A stretch of 64,000 nt of DNA from Zantedeschia hybrid cultivar (GCA_030544215.1 JARZZO010000003.1:34662379-34726378), one strand, 5' to 3'; positions 45,956-60,406 are shown, numbered from the stretch's first letter. Translations and numbers: made by a program. The notes: generated from the sequence alone by a model not told the origin.

Positions 45956-48060
45956 TCTCACAATAACAAGAATCACAAATCAGCAAGCCAAAGTCAGACG
46001 AGTTCAACTCTAATGGGGTTATTCAGCACTTGAAAAAAAGAAATGATCTTGGGAGGGGTGCTTTAGTTTTTAAAACTCCCAAATGGAGTGATCTCAAGGA
46101 GACTATTAAGTGTCGCATTACTAGGGATTCTCACATCTCTTCCCTTTCACACTCATATGCTATAGTATTCACCACCTTTGGGTCTAATCATCAACACCAA
46201 GGCTGAGTGGTCTACTCCAATATGGCAAAATACGTTATGAAGGCAAATCAGCTATGTGAAACTATTGAGAACCTCCAGTTTAGAGATTTTGTAGAAGATT
46301 CATTAAGTAAAAAATCACAAGCATGTGAGTAGAAAATCCCACAAGGTTTATAAGAAATTTCATGCTTAAACTTCCAGCTATGAAAGATGTGTGGGAAAAA
46401 CATGGACAAATTTACCAATCAAATACAGCACAGTGATGAGAAAATGAAAACAAAGAAGGAAAAGGAGGCAAATGGCACATAAATTTATGTGGTTCTACAA
46501 TGTGCCCACATCCATCAAATCCTTCTAGCCAAAAACTGCATGTGGATGAAAATCCATACAATATGAATATACGAAAGCATCCAAACTGACCTACATAAGG
46601 CGGACATACAAAATAAAGTATGCCCCAACGAGACATCTGAAGGAGACATCAATAGCATCTGTAAATTCATTACAGATTCTCCACACCTGAAAGTTACATC
46701 AATTTTCTAGAGTAATACTTGCAACATGTCCTCTAATAAACAAGATGGAGGACCAAACCAAGTGCAACAGCTAGCTGACTGAGATTTTATTAGCCAAAGG
46801 TGGACACATAAAAATCAGTCTTTCCCTAACCTGACAAGATCAGAACCCCGTCTTAGCAGTATAATTAATCCACATCTTTCAGGATTTGTCCAAAAAAGCC
46901 TGAGCTGGCATTCTAGTTCTGACGCCTTAAGACTACCCACGCATCACAGAATAAAACTACATGCTATACACAACATATGTATTGTGTTGAAGTCTGAGGA
47001 GGCACGTAAACATTAGGTACTGTATATTTTGTGGGGGAGAGAGACACGTAAACAATAAAACAATCCCTAACCCCTCCTCCTTCTAGCCATATTATGCCAG
47101 AGATAACTCAAACATTAACAAAAGCATTCTCATTTTGGTAAATCGGACAAAGGTTGGATGTAGCAAAGATCCCATGGCCACGGGGTCGAGTTAGATTCTC
47201 CCACCCCGAAATTTTTGTTCACCATTCTACTTGTAGAATAGTACCTTTTCACACTATAAACCCACGCTGACTCCCAACTGTTGTATTACCTTTTAACTCA
47301 TGTTAACAAATCAGCTTATGACATAATTCAAAATCAAATGGTACAAAGCGGAGATTGTCACTCAATATCCCATACCAAATATTTAATGTATATACTGAGA
47401 CACTATAAACCAAGATATCCAAGAAACTTTCATGGAAAAGATTACCATCATATCATGAACAGGGCCCACACCCGGATTGATAATTCTTTCAACATTTCTT
47501 TCCTCTCAACAATTATTTTGGGTCAACTTTAGAAAGTAATCCAGCATATTGAATAGGGAATAAACAGGAACTAAGAAATATCTTAACTTACATGCCAATA
47601 AAAAATGTACAGGCCATAGACAAAACATTTTACTCCGCATAGCCACTGCTCTTAATCCTTTTAAGATGTACATGTTGGGCTTCTAGGTCCTTGCATATTT
47701 TACAGCCTCTTTCCTGAATTTATGTGCATGGGAATGGGACAATTTTTGGCTGCGAGTCTTTTTCTGCATTAGTCATTTTTGGCTGTGAGTTTTTAGCTGC
47801 ATTCTGTGATCGTAGTTTTGGATTTTGTGTGTGTGTGTGTGTGTGTTATAACTGGGAGAGTTTAATGTGGTCCTATGGGTTGTCTTCTCTTTTTCTATGA
47901 GTTATAATCTAATGAAGTTCGTACCAGACTGCTTCAGATGGGGAAATCAGTAGCATAAATATTTCAACTTCATGGTAATGGTGTTTGGAATTGACAGCTA
48001 GGAACTAAGAAGGAATCCTACAGATGCAGAGTTGGAGGACTATATGAAGTTGTACCAAAT
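45956..48060. other. Harbinger interior, nothing recognised
   Basis: AT-rich without a coherent frame. (GT)n at about 47827-47846. Confidence 0.5.
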
Positions 48061-48119
48061 TCTTAATCGGGTGCAGTGCAGATAAGGAGATGAAAAATGG
48101 GATAAAAGGGCAAGTTTAC

Positions 48120-48380
48120 TGCAAAACTTTTGTGCAGATATTTGATGATAGAGAAGATGGAGTGTGGTGGAGGGGGTTTGATTTGGTCGAAACTACTGCC
48201 TTCTAAGATAAAAAAATATTTTTTCTGGAAAGTGGCATTGAGAAGACTTCCTATGAGCAAGAAAGTTAATGCTATATTTCAAACTGCTAAACTATTTGCA
48301 TCTTTTGTAGAACGCAACAGGAGAATGTAGACCATTTTTCTGTCAACTGTGGATGTGGCATTGTCAATGTACGTTGTATA
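48120..48380 (+). mobile_element. LINE fragment, zf-RVT module
   Basis: Reads LIWSKLLPSKIKKYFFWKVA, then LPMSKKVNAIFQTAK. After a one-base shift it reads CIFCRTQQENVDHFSVNC, matching the zf-RVT pattern seen at 4770-4400 (CSFCGMFEETVDHLFINC). No reverse transcriptase core is present. 48430-48735 may be its continuation. Confidence 0.6.
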
Positions 48381-48821
48381 GTGAAGGATTTTGTTCAGTA
48401 CTCTATGCATTCAGTGACGAGGATTTGGTGGTGGTGCTCATGACCTTATGAAATGGTGGAAGGATGCTTGTCCTCCTACTTCTGAGAAAGGGGTTTGGTC
48501 CTTGCTGCTCCCATCCACACTGTGCACAGTCGGGTATGAAATAAGTTCTCATAAGACTTTTACTGCTCCTTTGACATTCTCGAAAGAGCAACCAGATGCA
48601 TGGAAGAATTGGTGCAAAGCAGCTGGGACTTTACGGTTTGAAGTTTCCACAGCTTTTCAGAAGGCTAAACAGTGGATGCCATGGAGGAACCATGACAAAA
48701 TTTCCATATCCCACTGTCCCAGAGGTTTTGGGTAAATGCTACTGCTTGTTTCATGTAAGGGCACAACTCTAAGCTTTTTAAAAGGAATTGTTGACCTTTT
48801 GTAGAGATGATAAACATGACC

Positions 48822-48953
48822 AACTTTAGCAATGCAACCTTTGGAATTTTGGGGGCTAACTTAAGCGCTATATTTTTAGCAGCGCATAACTTTAGCAATG
48901 CAACCTTTGGAATTTTGGGGGCTAACTTAAGCGCTATATTTTTAGCAGCGCAT
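48822..48953. repeat. perfect 66-bp tandem duplication
   Basis: 48822-48887 is repeated exactly at 48888-48953. Confidence 0.95.
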
Positions 48954-48959
48954 AATAAT

Positions 48960-50235
48960 AATCATCTATAGAGACATGGGATGTTTCCTCCCTCTCTTTC
49001 ACTGTGGCTGGCATGTGATTCCATAATTCTAAAGGCTATGACAGGGACTACACAACTATCAAAAATGTTGTGCTATGCCTGTGACCAAGATCATATCGAG
49101 TATTGAAAGGAAAAGTTTTCAAGCTTTTGATGAGAACAACTAAAAGTATCTTATATATGTAAGAAACAAATGTAGAATTCATCGCCGCATGATTTTTTTT
49201 ATTTATTAACACTTTGTTTGGATTGATGTAAAACACATGAAAATAAAAATAAGGGTATGCAAATCTTGCGATTTTATATTATGATGGCCCTTTTGTGGAA
49301 GCTAAAGCTAAAACAAAAGAATGAATTCTAGGTAGGTTGACAATGGCTCGACAGTTTTTTTTTATTATTATTTATTGTTTCATATTGAATCAAACATCTA
49401 AAAATATTGCAAACTGAAACATTTTACTTAGATTTCAACCTCTTACATTAAGACACACAATCACTAAAATGTCAGCTTAATGACCACAAATCTCTCGAAG
49501 AATGTTCATAACAAAGCGAAACATAATAGAGATCAAAAATTAAATCACTATAACTGCATACAGATTAACCCACACTAAAAAAGGAACTGCAGACACAATT
49601 TTGAGCCACAAATAGCTCCAAGTGACTAACTCTTTCGTCGTTAAAAAAAGGTGGATAATTTCTAGCTCTACTAGTTAGAAACTTGTTGGATTGTCACAAT
49701 GTTTGCAGACTTCAAAGTGAAAATGAGAATATAACATATACAAATACTATAGTTGGACGACTATATTACTTCCACGCATTAAATTAAGAATTTAACAACA
49801 CTGTTATTAGCAACGCAGGCCTGGTTAAACCGTGTTTTGAAATCTTTTGAAGCCAACTAAACAGTATTACGAGCATTAAAGACCTGGTAAAATGGTTTTA
49901 ATCATGTGCTAAGAACTTTTGAAATGGGCGGGGTGAGAAGGGGCATTAGTGCCCATGATAGGGTTAAACCCATGAAGCTGTTGTAGTCTTAAATCTGTCT
50001 AAAAAAAAAAGGAAGAAGAACATGTACCAAAAGAGGTGTTCGACCTATTACCAAAAGAGGGACAGGAATGGGCCTCGCAGGTTTCAGAATGGGCGCCCAT
50101 TGGAAGCCATTCTCTTCTGTAAAATGAGGTCGTCGGGCTATTTTGTGATGAAAATTTAGGTAGATTTCATGACAAGCTCCCATATTTTGAAATCTAGTTA
50201 GAATGGTCTCGGAAGAGAGGGTTGATCAAAAAACT
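48960..50235. other. Harbinger interior, nothing recognised
   Basis: AT-rich; no coherent coding frame. Confidence 0.5.
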
Positions 50236-50965
50236 TCACCAGCATAGATGAGTGGCCGTGGTAGAGGGAAACTGATGCAACCATGGGGCTATATATAAAA
50301 CCGGTGTAGGAGAGATGTATCCGGTAGAATATGCAAAAAAAGGAAAACCTGATTGATGCTTTAACCAGAAGTTGCTTGCACTGATGGGCTCCGCGTTGGA
50401 GGACGAAGAAGACAATGTCACCGACGAACGATGGCCGGTAGGAAGGCGGTGGCTGGAGAACGATCCGTAGGGGGAACGAGCAGCGCCTGATGTTTGAAGA
50501 AGCCCTCTCTCTTGCATCCTCGTTTCGTAAGGGGAGGGGGAAACCCTCTCTTTAAACAAGGCAAAGCATAGGGATGGATGAGATGGTGATGCGCCCAGAC
50601 GCTGCAAAAGGAGGCGAGTCTGAACGGGCTTCGTGATGTGCTTCTCTTGCAGTAGGCAAGGATCGGACGGAGGGGAGGAGAAGGAAGAAGCAAGGTTGGG
50701 AGAAGGAAGAACGAAGCTTCGTGATGGCGGACAGCTAGTGACGAAGAGGAAGTGCCCGTGACCTGGTGGGAGCTTGGGAAATGGGGAAGAGGACGACAGC
50801 CGGGTTTTGGGAAGAGGACGACAGTCGGGTTTTGTCCCTATTCCACTTAAACCGGGTACAAGGTATTCCACCTGGGTTAAGCAATGCCCTCCGCCAAACT
50901 AGGTTAAAAGGTTTAAGTGGAATAAGAGACCCTATTCCGGACCTATTCCGCAAACAAAGCAAGGC
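50236..50965 (-). other. 5' end region of the Harbinger element
   Basis: A GC-richer block at the transcriptional 5' end of the element. It is open on the minus strand (50236-50871), Ser/Pro-rich, with no recognised domain. Repeats of TATTCCACTTAAACCGGGT type and GACGACAG..CGGGTTTTG occur at 50795-50860. It may be leader sequence; I do not call a protein. Confidence 0.4.
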
Positions 50966-50968
50966 TTA

Positions 50969-53900
50969 GGTTTCGATTGGAAACACTTCCAAAGGAGATT
51001 CCAATCATCGAAATCTCTCACATAAAGTAATCGTTTCCAAACAATCCTGGGTGCCTTGGCTTTTGGAAAAGGGAGGATTATGAGGGAGAAGAGAGAGACT
51101 GACTGCATACAGATGGGCACGTGCTGTTTCCAGAAGGCAGCTGAGAACCTGCTTTGGCAGTACGGTCAGATTAAGGAACGGCACGGTAGAAAACAGTTTT
51201 GTGACACAGAAATTTGACACATACATTTGACCCCAGACCACAAAACTATTTTCCTTTCATAAATGGTCGTGTGAATTTAAACCTCCTCTCATCCGCTGAG
51301 ATTTAGCTTCTCCGTCATTAAATGCGAGTTTGTCCTGTATGCGTGGTCCATGTAAAAAGGTAGATTAGTGTTAACTGCCACCTTATAACTCGATGCCAAA
51401 CGAGCCCTAAAGGCTAGCAAGCTCATCTGTCATGAGTACAAGCATGGTTGTGTTGAGTTGATAACTTAAATATTGGTCCTTTATATCTTTCCTGCCGCTG
51501 TACTTTGTTGGGCTGTAACCAAGTCTTCTGGAAATCATTTCCATTCTGTCCCGATCTGGTCCCATTACTTCTTAAGGCTTCCTTCTGAACCTCCTTTATT
51601 CCATTCTTCTTCTTGAGGGCTTTCTTATGAACCTCCCTTATTCCATTCTTCTCACCTTCCTTGCTTCATTCCCTGTTTAGATTGAGATGCAGTGTGTGCC
51701 GAGGAAATCAACATTCTTCTCTAAAATGCAGTTCATAAAAGATTATTTATGATCATAGTAGTGACACCCGATAGTGGTATGCTTGAGCTGGCAGTAGTGA
51801 CACCCGATGACCTGCCTGTTTTAATGCAAAATATCTCGTAGATGCTATAAATTAAACTGAACATTGCAAGTTAAAATTCCTACGACAGTACCTCAAAATG
51901 CTACCCAGCTATTCCTTTTTTCCTCAGGTACCTCAATCAACTCATTGTCCACATTTGGCAAGTACTCTCTGCCACAATATGCTTCTTTCAAAGGTGTCCT
52001 TATGTAATGTTGTGTCATTCACCAGACCTCCATACGTCCACCTGTATTTCTTAGTTTTTGCTTTCTTGGAAGACACAGCCATGCATCACTCACTACCTTC
52101 ACCTTCTATATATGAATGGCCTGACGTCCTTTCCCTACTAAGTTGACTGAGACGTAAGTCTCCCAAAACATGTCCATCAGCAGCAAGAATTAACTTAATA
52201 CTGATTATTGCTTTAAACAAATGCTATTTCCAACCAAGGTTCGGCGACTCGTGAATCCGAACTGGATCGTATCTTCTCAGATACGGTAGATACCGATTTG
52301 ACTTGATCTAGCTTGCACAAGTCAGGTCAATGAATTTGTCAAAAGTAATGAGTTTAAATCATATTTTAGATAAATATACTTCATTAATTGATTTAGAAGT
52401 ATAATTATACTTAGCAAATGAGTAAAATTCAATCTAAAACAAGTCCTTACGTGTCGATCCGACTTGATCTGTGTAAATGGATCAGACTCACCTAGATACG
52501 AGTCGACTCGTACGAGTTGACATGATCCGATACAATATGGCAAATCATGTTCCCAACAACTAAAATTAATACATCAATAGTCTGTTGGAAAATATGAACA
52601 AAAAAAAATCACCAACATATGTTCCAGTTTATGACATGACTATAAAATGTTTGCAGGGGTATAAATTTGAGCACTCTTTTCCACAATTGACAGATTGTTC
52701 GAGTTTCAGAGTATATTTTAGCAAACTGTGAGTTGCACCATTATCTCATCAGTCTCACTTCTTTTGAGGTGCCACAACAATGCCTATAAGGCAACCTAAG
52801 AAGTGCAATAAAATTCAACACAGTGGATGTGCATTCTAGTACCTAGGTCGCTTTAACCAGTTTCGCAATCCTCCTCCTAACAATAGTGGTCATATTATCC
52901 ATCTCATCATTGCATTACTGTTGCATATGATGGCTACTCTCTCAAGCAGCAACATACGCCATTTAGATAACAAAACACTTTGGATAAGGTAAACTTCCTC
53001 TAGGCTGTAAGAACTTTGAGCGCACAAGTGTTCCCAATAGCCTAATAACATCTCTAACTTCATCATTAACTTGATAAATTCTTTAAAGCCTAGGTAATTT
53101 CCGCTCTATCCAGGTCGATAGAAGTCCCTGAACCTGCCAAAAATTTCTGCAATTTTTTCAAGCTGACTCTTTCTTTTTACATTCACTTGTTGGCTCACAT
53201 CATAGGGGCTCAAAGGCAGTGGCCATTCACATTCACCGGTCCATCAAGGGCGTTATCAATAAATGCAAGAAAGGGTAACATGGAATAGTTATCTTTTTTT
53301 TCTTTTTTGGACAATAACATGGAATAGTTATCGTAACAGCTCAGAAGATACAATCATCAATTTTTTAGGTATTTTACTTTGTAAATATGCATATTGTACC
53401 TTGCATGATTGGAACATATCCAAGAATACATTTCGGACTCAAGACACTTATTGATAAAATATACTTTCAAAAAGTGCCCATGTTTGCCTGACCAATGTCA
53501 CTAGATTGGGATTTGGGGAAAACTCAGTCCTAGAAAAGAGAATTTCAGGTCGGCAAAAACATTGTAAACTTGATGAAAGAAAGTTTTTTTTTTAATATAT
53601 CAAATTTAATGATATTAAAAGTATTTCATATAAAAATGAGTTACTCTCTTTAAGAAAAAGTGACTTCTCTAAGAAATACATGATTAAATTTTGGCTTTTT
53701 AAATTTACAAAGATTTCAAAGTTCTTTCATAAACCTTGACACTTTCGGCAAAAATATGTTTTTAGATGAAAGCATATATGACTAAATTGTAAAAAAAAAT
53801 TTCATGCAGATTTATGTTACATTGCCCCCGACTAATAATTAGTGCCTTAGATATATAGTGTGAGAAGAAGATGGAGTTTGTAAAGAGGAAGCATTTGTGA

Positions 53901-56900
53901 AGGATTAGTAGTTGCATCACCTCTGTTTCAATGAAGCTCCTCGTACATATTTCCCTTTCATGCCCTTCTCCTCCTCTCCTTGTTGTCAATGTTTAGATTT
54001 GCAAGTTAAGATAGGCCAAGCAACAAATCAAATCAAATCAAATTAGAAAGGTCTTCTTGTTGCTGCTAAAGATTTCATCATATTGTCTTAAACATAAGTT
54101 ATCAGCAAGACAATTATCGTCAAGTGAACAATATTGTTGTTTCTAAGACGTTGTTCCATGAATAACATAGTTGCACTTAGAAGTTTAAAATATATAAAAT
54201 CTTTTCTTTGTTTAACATTAGAATTTGCTTGTACTCCACCGCATGTGCAAACAGCGTAGATAAAAATCACATATAGAACATGCATAACTTACATGACAAA
54301 TAAAATACATATAATGATTGTAAATTTACAACTGTCAATTATTTCACGAGAATCCAATTATACAATTCCCCATATGACATCCACAAGCTACATCATTGAG
54401 AAAAAATTGTAGGATAATGTCAGGGTACTTTTCAAATTTTGACATCATCTTCATAAACTTTTGCTCAAACATTTCCTTAAAATGGACAGTCATTGTTGGT
54501 TTTACTTAACCAAGTTACTTATCAACTAGGGATGGAAATTTGGTGTCAATAAGCCATTCGAACTCCCAGATCATCTCATCCCTCCCCTTTACTGGGGCCT
54601 CAAGTTTAGCAATGTTAGCTTCCATGCCATATTTGTAGTAGGTGTGCATGGCATATTTTTGGGACCTATTAAAAAGTAAACGATCATTACCCATAAGATG
54701 ATATCCATATTTAATGACAATTTAATATAAAAACTCAACACCTTACTAAGATGATGGGAAATGAGCATATGTAGAGCTTAAATATCCCTTAGAGATATCC
54801 AAATTTTTTACCACCAGTTTGAAATGAGCATAATCAACTGTACGAAGAATGTAACAATAAAAAATATTTACTTTATGCCATAAAGCTTAGTTGAGTGTTC
54901 CATCTTCCTCCCTTGCTCCTTCCTTCCCTTGCTTTTCCACTTAGTGGAGAGGTAAAAAATAAAAACTTGGGATGTCCATAAAAAGGATTCAAAATAGTAA
55001 AGGGTTTATATGTTCATCTGTGAAGGCTTTATATGTTCATCTCAATTTTAATAAGCTATTAGAAATCTTTTTTAGAGTGTTAAACTATAACTATGAAGCC
55101 TACAGAAAAAAATTCTAAAACACTTAGACAACATGGTCTAATTTTTATTCTTGGGAGAGTTATTGCGGAATCCCCATAATGATATGAATGTTTGGTTTAT
55201 ATTTGTAGGCCCAACTACTTGGGGAGATTTGTTAATCTTTTATTAAAAATTAATAATTGAATGAAAGGGCACTATCAATATCTGGTGTAGATCTGGGATA
55301 ATCCCTTATAAGATGCCCTAAGTTATTTATGATTAGCCAAATAATCAGTTTTAGATGATGTACTGGCAATGCATCAAGGATGCAATCATTAATTCTTCCA
55401 ATTGGCCACAACTATCGTAAGCAAATCATAATGCTAAGCTATAGTGGTAGAACCTAAATATATTGATCTAGAATAGGCATACTACATGTAGTTCTATCAA
55501 AATTTATGATTAAAAAAAGTAAGGCCATTCCATTTCAACATGAGACTCATATCCAAGTTCCATAGCTTTGTGTCTATTATCTCACTCATGATTTTCCTAC
55601 CTCTATAGGCAAAGGAAAAGTCCTATAGTTGTGGGCGAGGGATTTGAACCTCAACAATGTGGTTTGTTACATTTCGTGTAAACTATATAATATTGATCAT
55701 GTTAGATCCATGATACAAGGGGCCAAAGTTTTGGATTGATGACAAAATATATAGATGGTAAACTTCATATTGATGAAAGAATATCTAAACTGATCAAACA
55801 AGGGTGACAGAATAGACAACCAGACTAATGAATAAACTATCATGAAAACTTTGTCTCTCAATTGACTAGCCTTAGACTGTTAAAACTAAGGTAAAAAAGA
55901 ATGTGTTTCTGCATTGCTTTACAGGGATGCATTTTAGAATGAAATACATAGCTTGCCTAGCTTAGAAAGAGATAATCACATCCATGATTGATAGAAAATA
56001 GAATTTATGCTGAATCAATAGAAATCTCATTAGCAACATAAGGATTGTTTGAAATACTCAAATGAACATAAATGTTAGAATGTTTCAAATCATCTTTGAT
56101 ACAATAATAAATGGAACTTCTATGGTAGTCAAAAAACTTAAAATAAAGTTTTACCTATCAACCAACTCACTTAGTTGTTCATTTGACTTTGCCTCTTTAG
56201 TCAAAATAAAGAAACAAGATACAATATCCATCGATTGATCAATCGAGTTCCTCTAAACAATCAAAGCATTAAAGCTTCGTTAGTCAATTATGATCATTAG
56301 TTGAAAGATATCAACAAGCTAAACTCTCAAATTTACTATCAGTCGATTATCCAATCATGAAATCCAGCCTAAGAACATTAATGATTAACTTACTTAATTA
56401 GTTGATCGTTCGACTATGATCCTCAGTCAAAATCACTCACCAGTCAAACTGAGAGAATTAGTAAGCAATTGATCCTATGACATTCTTAGTCTCAATTCAC
56501 TGATCAATTTTTTGTACCTCAATTGATTCACTTATCTAATCAGTCACTATGAATGAACCTTATGCCCTTGGTTTGGTCAGTTAACTCATAGCCTTACCGA
56601 TTACCTCAAGTGCTTAACTTAAAATAGCAATTGGAGTGGTAAAAATGACTATATCCATATAACAACATCTAGTCCAATTGATCATTATATTAATTAAGTG
56701 TATTTTCCAATCAACTGATGTTTAAAATTGTTCAATTGATTATTGAAAATACTCAGTCAGAACCAAATGATAGCTTGCTTGCTTAAAAATGCTACTCAAC
56801 AACTTTACGAAGGGATTATCATTTTCAAAAAATATTTATGAGTTCCTAAGCACATCTACTTATATCTATGTGAACAAATCATTGTATGCTAATTCCTGAT

Positions 56901-57430
56901 CAAAAAGATTAGAAGTGTTCTCTTAAGTAATGTAGGTAGGATCATGCACAAATAAGTGCTAAAGTAGCACAATGATTATTGAATGTTCAATGCAAGACCA
57001 AATTCTGCCTTTAGTTACTAATGTTGGGGAAAGTCCTGTGTGGGCCAATTAAGCCCTCTTCCCGAAGGCCCATCAGTTGTTGAGTAGTAATTTGCTTACA
57101 AACTGAAGCACAACATGTCTTAGATTCAGATCCCAAAATTAGATGCATCAGGTTCGGTGATCAAACATCTAGGAAGTCCAATCCAGCCATGTTAGTGATG
57201 ATAGTTTAGTTCTATATTGGAAAAATTCCATGCCTCCAAACTACCTACGATTACATGGAAGGGTTCACATGTAAGGGGTCTAAACTTGAGTCATTTTATA
57301 GTTTCCACTTTAAAAGGTTTTATGTGTGTCCAAAGACTTTGCTGACTTGGCCATAAGAGAGTTTAACCTGAACAATCCTATGGGGTCATATTAACGAGTG
57401 TTCTTTGAATGTAAGCTCTTTGGGATGATC
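50969..57430. other. intergenic, no gene supported
   Basis: About 6.5 kb, AT-rich, with only short chance frames. 52220-52550 is dense in GATACG/GATCCGACTTGATC words, resembling the hAT-like ends at 15990-16310. Nothing else recognised. Confidence 0.5.
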
Positions 57431-57437
57431 CTCTTGG

Positions 57438-58100
57438 GCTAAGGATGTTCGTAGGTTGGTTTAGTTTGGTTTTAGAGAAATTTTAGAAAACTCAAATTAA
57501 ATCAAACAAACTCTCAAACCAAACCAAGCTAAACCAAGCACTTTTGAAACCAAACCCAGTTTGATTTGGTCTAGCCATCATAATGAGAATTTAATAATTT
57601 ATACAATAAGTGAATAATTTTTATAAGCAAATATTAAATTTATTGTTTAATTATTCTAATGAACCTTCTAATGGATGTTTTAGGCAATAAAAGAAAACCT
57701 TTGCTATGATGACAAAAAAATTAAATCACTTAAAAATAGAAGTTATACTCTTTAGACTTTAATTTGAACAAAGAAAACTATATTCTAGTTTATATTGAAT
57801 GGAGGAAGATGTTCTTAATTTAAATAGAGAGGATTGTATTAATATTTTATGCTTACTATTCTCATGGTTTTAATTAAATATACACAACAGTTACTAAAAA
57901 TTTTCACTAAATTTATGCCCTTCTATTCAATTCGATTTGTTTGGTTTGGTTTACAAAGAGTAGAAATTAAATCAAATCAATTTTTCTTGTTCAATTTAGT
58001 TTACTCCAAATCAAAAAAATTAGACTTCAAACTGAACCAAACCAAACCAAATGAGTCAATCAGTTTGGTTTTTTGAGTTTGGACTGAACACCTCTACCCA
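57438..58100. mobile_element. hAT-like non-autonomous element (GGTTTGGTTT type)
   Basis: The left end (GGATGTTCGTAGGTTGGTTT) and the inverted right end (AGAGGTGTTCAGTCC..) are similar. Both flanks are rich in (A)GGTTTGGTTT/AAACCAAACC words, around an AT-rich middle. No coding sequence is present. An 8-bp duplication was not found. Confidence 0.45.
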
Positions 58101-60398
58101 ACGCTACTCCGCTCCATTTCCTTGGCTTCAGTCAGATTTCGGCTGCAATAATGACAATTGCCAGTCACCAAAGGCAAAATATGAATGGCCAACTTAAAAT
58201 ATTTTGATAATTATACAAAATATTTATAATTTATTTTACTGTTCAATCCGAAGAGTTAATAGGATATTTGGTTACATTTTTTCAAATGTTTTCTCTCTGA
58301 GATTTTATTTTAGGGAGAAAGCACTAAGTGGACATGTTTGGTTGGACTTTTCCCTTTTTTAGGAAAGATTCCACTCCTTTGTAAATTTTTGTTAAAAAAA
58401 GCCCTCATTGGTTATTTTACTTTTGGAAAAGGTTGATCACAAAGGTAACAAATTAACCCCTCCCCCCCCTTTCGTCATCAAGTATTTTCTTCTTCCTTTT
58501 GTTCCTCTCCTTCTATCCCTTTCTTCCTCTATTAGTGCAGATGAAGGGGCAGTCGACAAGCAGATCCATAGCCTCGGAGCAGAGTAGATGTGTTTCGTCC
58601 ATGTCAGATCAAAGCAATAGCATGCTAGTGAAGATTTGTACTGGTGAAGATTTGGAGGTGGCAGGCTTCATAGATCAAAGGATGGTGGTGCGGAAGGTGT
58701 TTTGAGATGAAAATAATATTATGAGGATAAAATAACTTTAAAAACTTTCAAATACTATTACACATTTTTTTTTAAATTTTAACCTAATACTGACAAAAAA
58801 GTAAATATTGAAAAATGACAAGTGCAATAAGTATGATAAAAGTTTAAACAGTATCATTTTTAAATAGAAAATGATCTTGGAAGAAATTACTTCTAAATTG
58901 CCTTAAAAGAGTCGAGTAATGCTTGCTGCACAGGGTAGTACAATCCATGTAGATTGTGCCTAACCGCCAATTTCTTTGTGTAGAGGGCAGTGCAGTGGTG
59001 CAAGTTATTTATTGATTTTAAAAAACATATGTCGAGCTGAGATCTGTTCTATACCATCTAATCTTTGATCGGCAAACATTACTCACTCATACGAGATGGG
59101 TGAGATTTGGGTGGAGGGTGTGTTCGTGGGCGTGACCAGCCCACATTCCCACTGGGCCCAGCCTGCCTTAAATAGGGCTTGGGCCTTTAAAAGAGGCCTA
59201 TTGTGTGAAATTGGGTTTGTCCCAACATCTACATCAAGTCTACCTTGAGGCCTACAAACATGCCATTACCAGTTATTCCCCTTAGAGTCATGTTTGCTGC
59301 ACTGACCTTCAGTGTAATACGTTTTTAAAAAAATAAATTATTTTTTAATATATATTTTTTTCAGGTAGATCCTAAGGTGTCCTACATATCTTTATAGGTC
59401 AATCTCTAATTGGGCGATCTAAAAAAATCTGAAAAATCAAAAACTATTATTGGGCTCGGCCCATTAACTACATTTTTTACTGTTTATTAAAGTTTGATTT
59501 TTTTAACGTCCGATCGGAAATCAGCTTATACGGATGTATAGGGCACCCAGGGGCCTACTTAAAAAAAATATTATATATATATATATATATATATATGTTT
59601 AACCCACTGCAGTACAGTAAACATAACTCTAAGAGGAATAGGTGCTTTCTACCCATGAGTGAACATAACCTCTCAACCACTGACTCAACTATCAAGTGTC
59701 TCAACTTCCCTTCCGTGAGGAAGTTACAAGGTCACATGCCAATCCCCGTCCCAGGACTCTCCACCTGTACGGGAGACAAGCAAAGCAAGGTTAATGGTAT
59801 CAAAATATCTAGTTTTTATTATTAAGGAAGGACATTTTTGAGAGCTTTAGGATCAAGGGTTTTTGCATATATGCCCCCTCAATCACACCAATTTGCATAT
59901 ATACCCCTAACCCCCACATATTATTTTTAATATCCCTAAAACCTCCAATATGTTGCAGTCATATCCCTCCACACGGTTAATTTAAACTTAAATATTTTTC
60001 ATGCATGCCCCTAAATTTATTGATATTTTACATATATATTTTTAAATTCACTAGAATTTTGCATATGTATCTTTGGTGTTATCAAGATTTACATAATTTT
60101 TCGGTATATTCAACTAGAATTCACGTTATTTTGATGGAAGGACACAAACGCAACATATACGAGATTTTAAGGGTATTAAAAATAATATATAGGAGTGAGG
60201 TATATATGTAAATACAGTATATTAGAGGGATATGTATGCAAAAAATCATTAGGATAAATGAAGATATATTCATCCGCGTGCAGATTTTTTTTTTCCTTTT
60301 TTTGGCAAAGCTGTTTGCAGATTGCTGATGCCACTGGCAGCTTTAGGATAAATGGCTACATCAATTGAAGTTCACTACATTTTGACTAGAGGGATGTA
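58101..60398. other. intergenic, no gene supported
   Basis: AT-rich. (TA)n at about 59570-59596. GGGCC-rich segment at 59140-59210. No coherent frame. Confidence 0.5.
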
Positions 60399-60406
60399 AT
60401 TGCAAG

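Larger units (their letters stand above)
40402..50965 (-). mobile_element. probable long PIF/Harbinger element (10.6 kb)
   Basis: The left end, GTACCAGTTTGTTTGCAGAA, and the inverted right end, GCCTTGCTTTGTTTGCGGAA, share TTTGTTTGC(A/G)GAATAG. Both are flanked by TTA (40399-40401 and 50966-50968), the usual 3-bp PIF/Harbinger duplication. CTTAACCCAG recurs just inside both ends. The coding part (ORF1, an extra ORF, transposase) lies on the minus strand at 42.4-45.6 kb. The size is large for the family because of repeats and insertions (173-bp repeat, LINE piece, two perfect duplications). The ends match at only about 15 of 23 positions, so the borders are tentative. Confidence 0.5.

Noticed and set aside
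50236..50871. 211-residue minus-strand frame as a gene
   Set aside because: Ser/Pro-rich without domain, located at the Harbinger end; more likely leader or non-coding element sequence.
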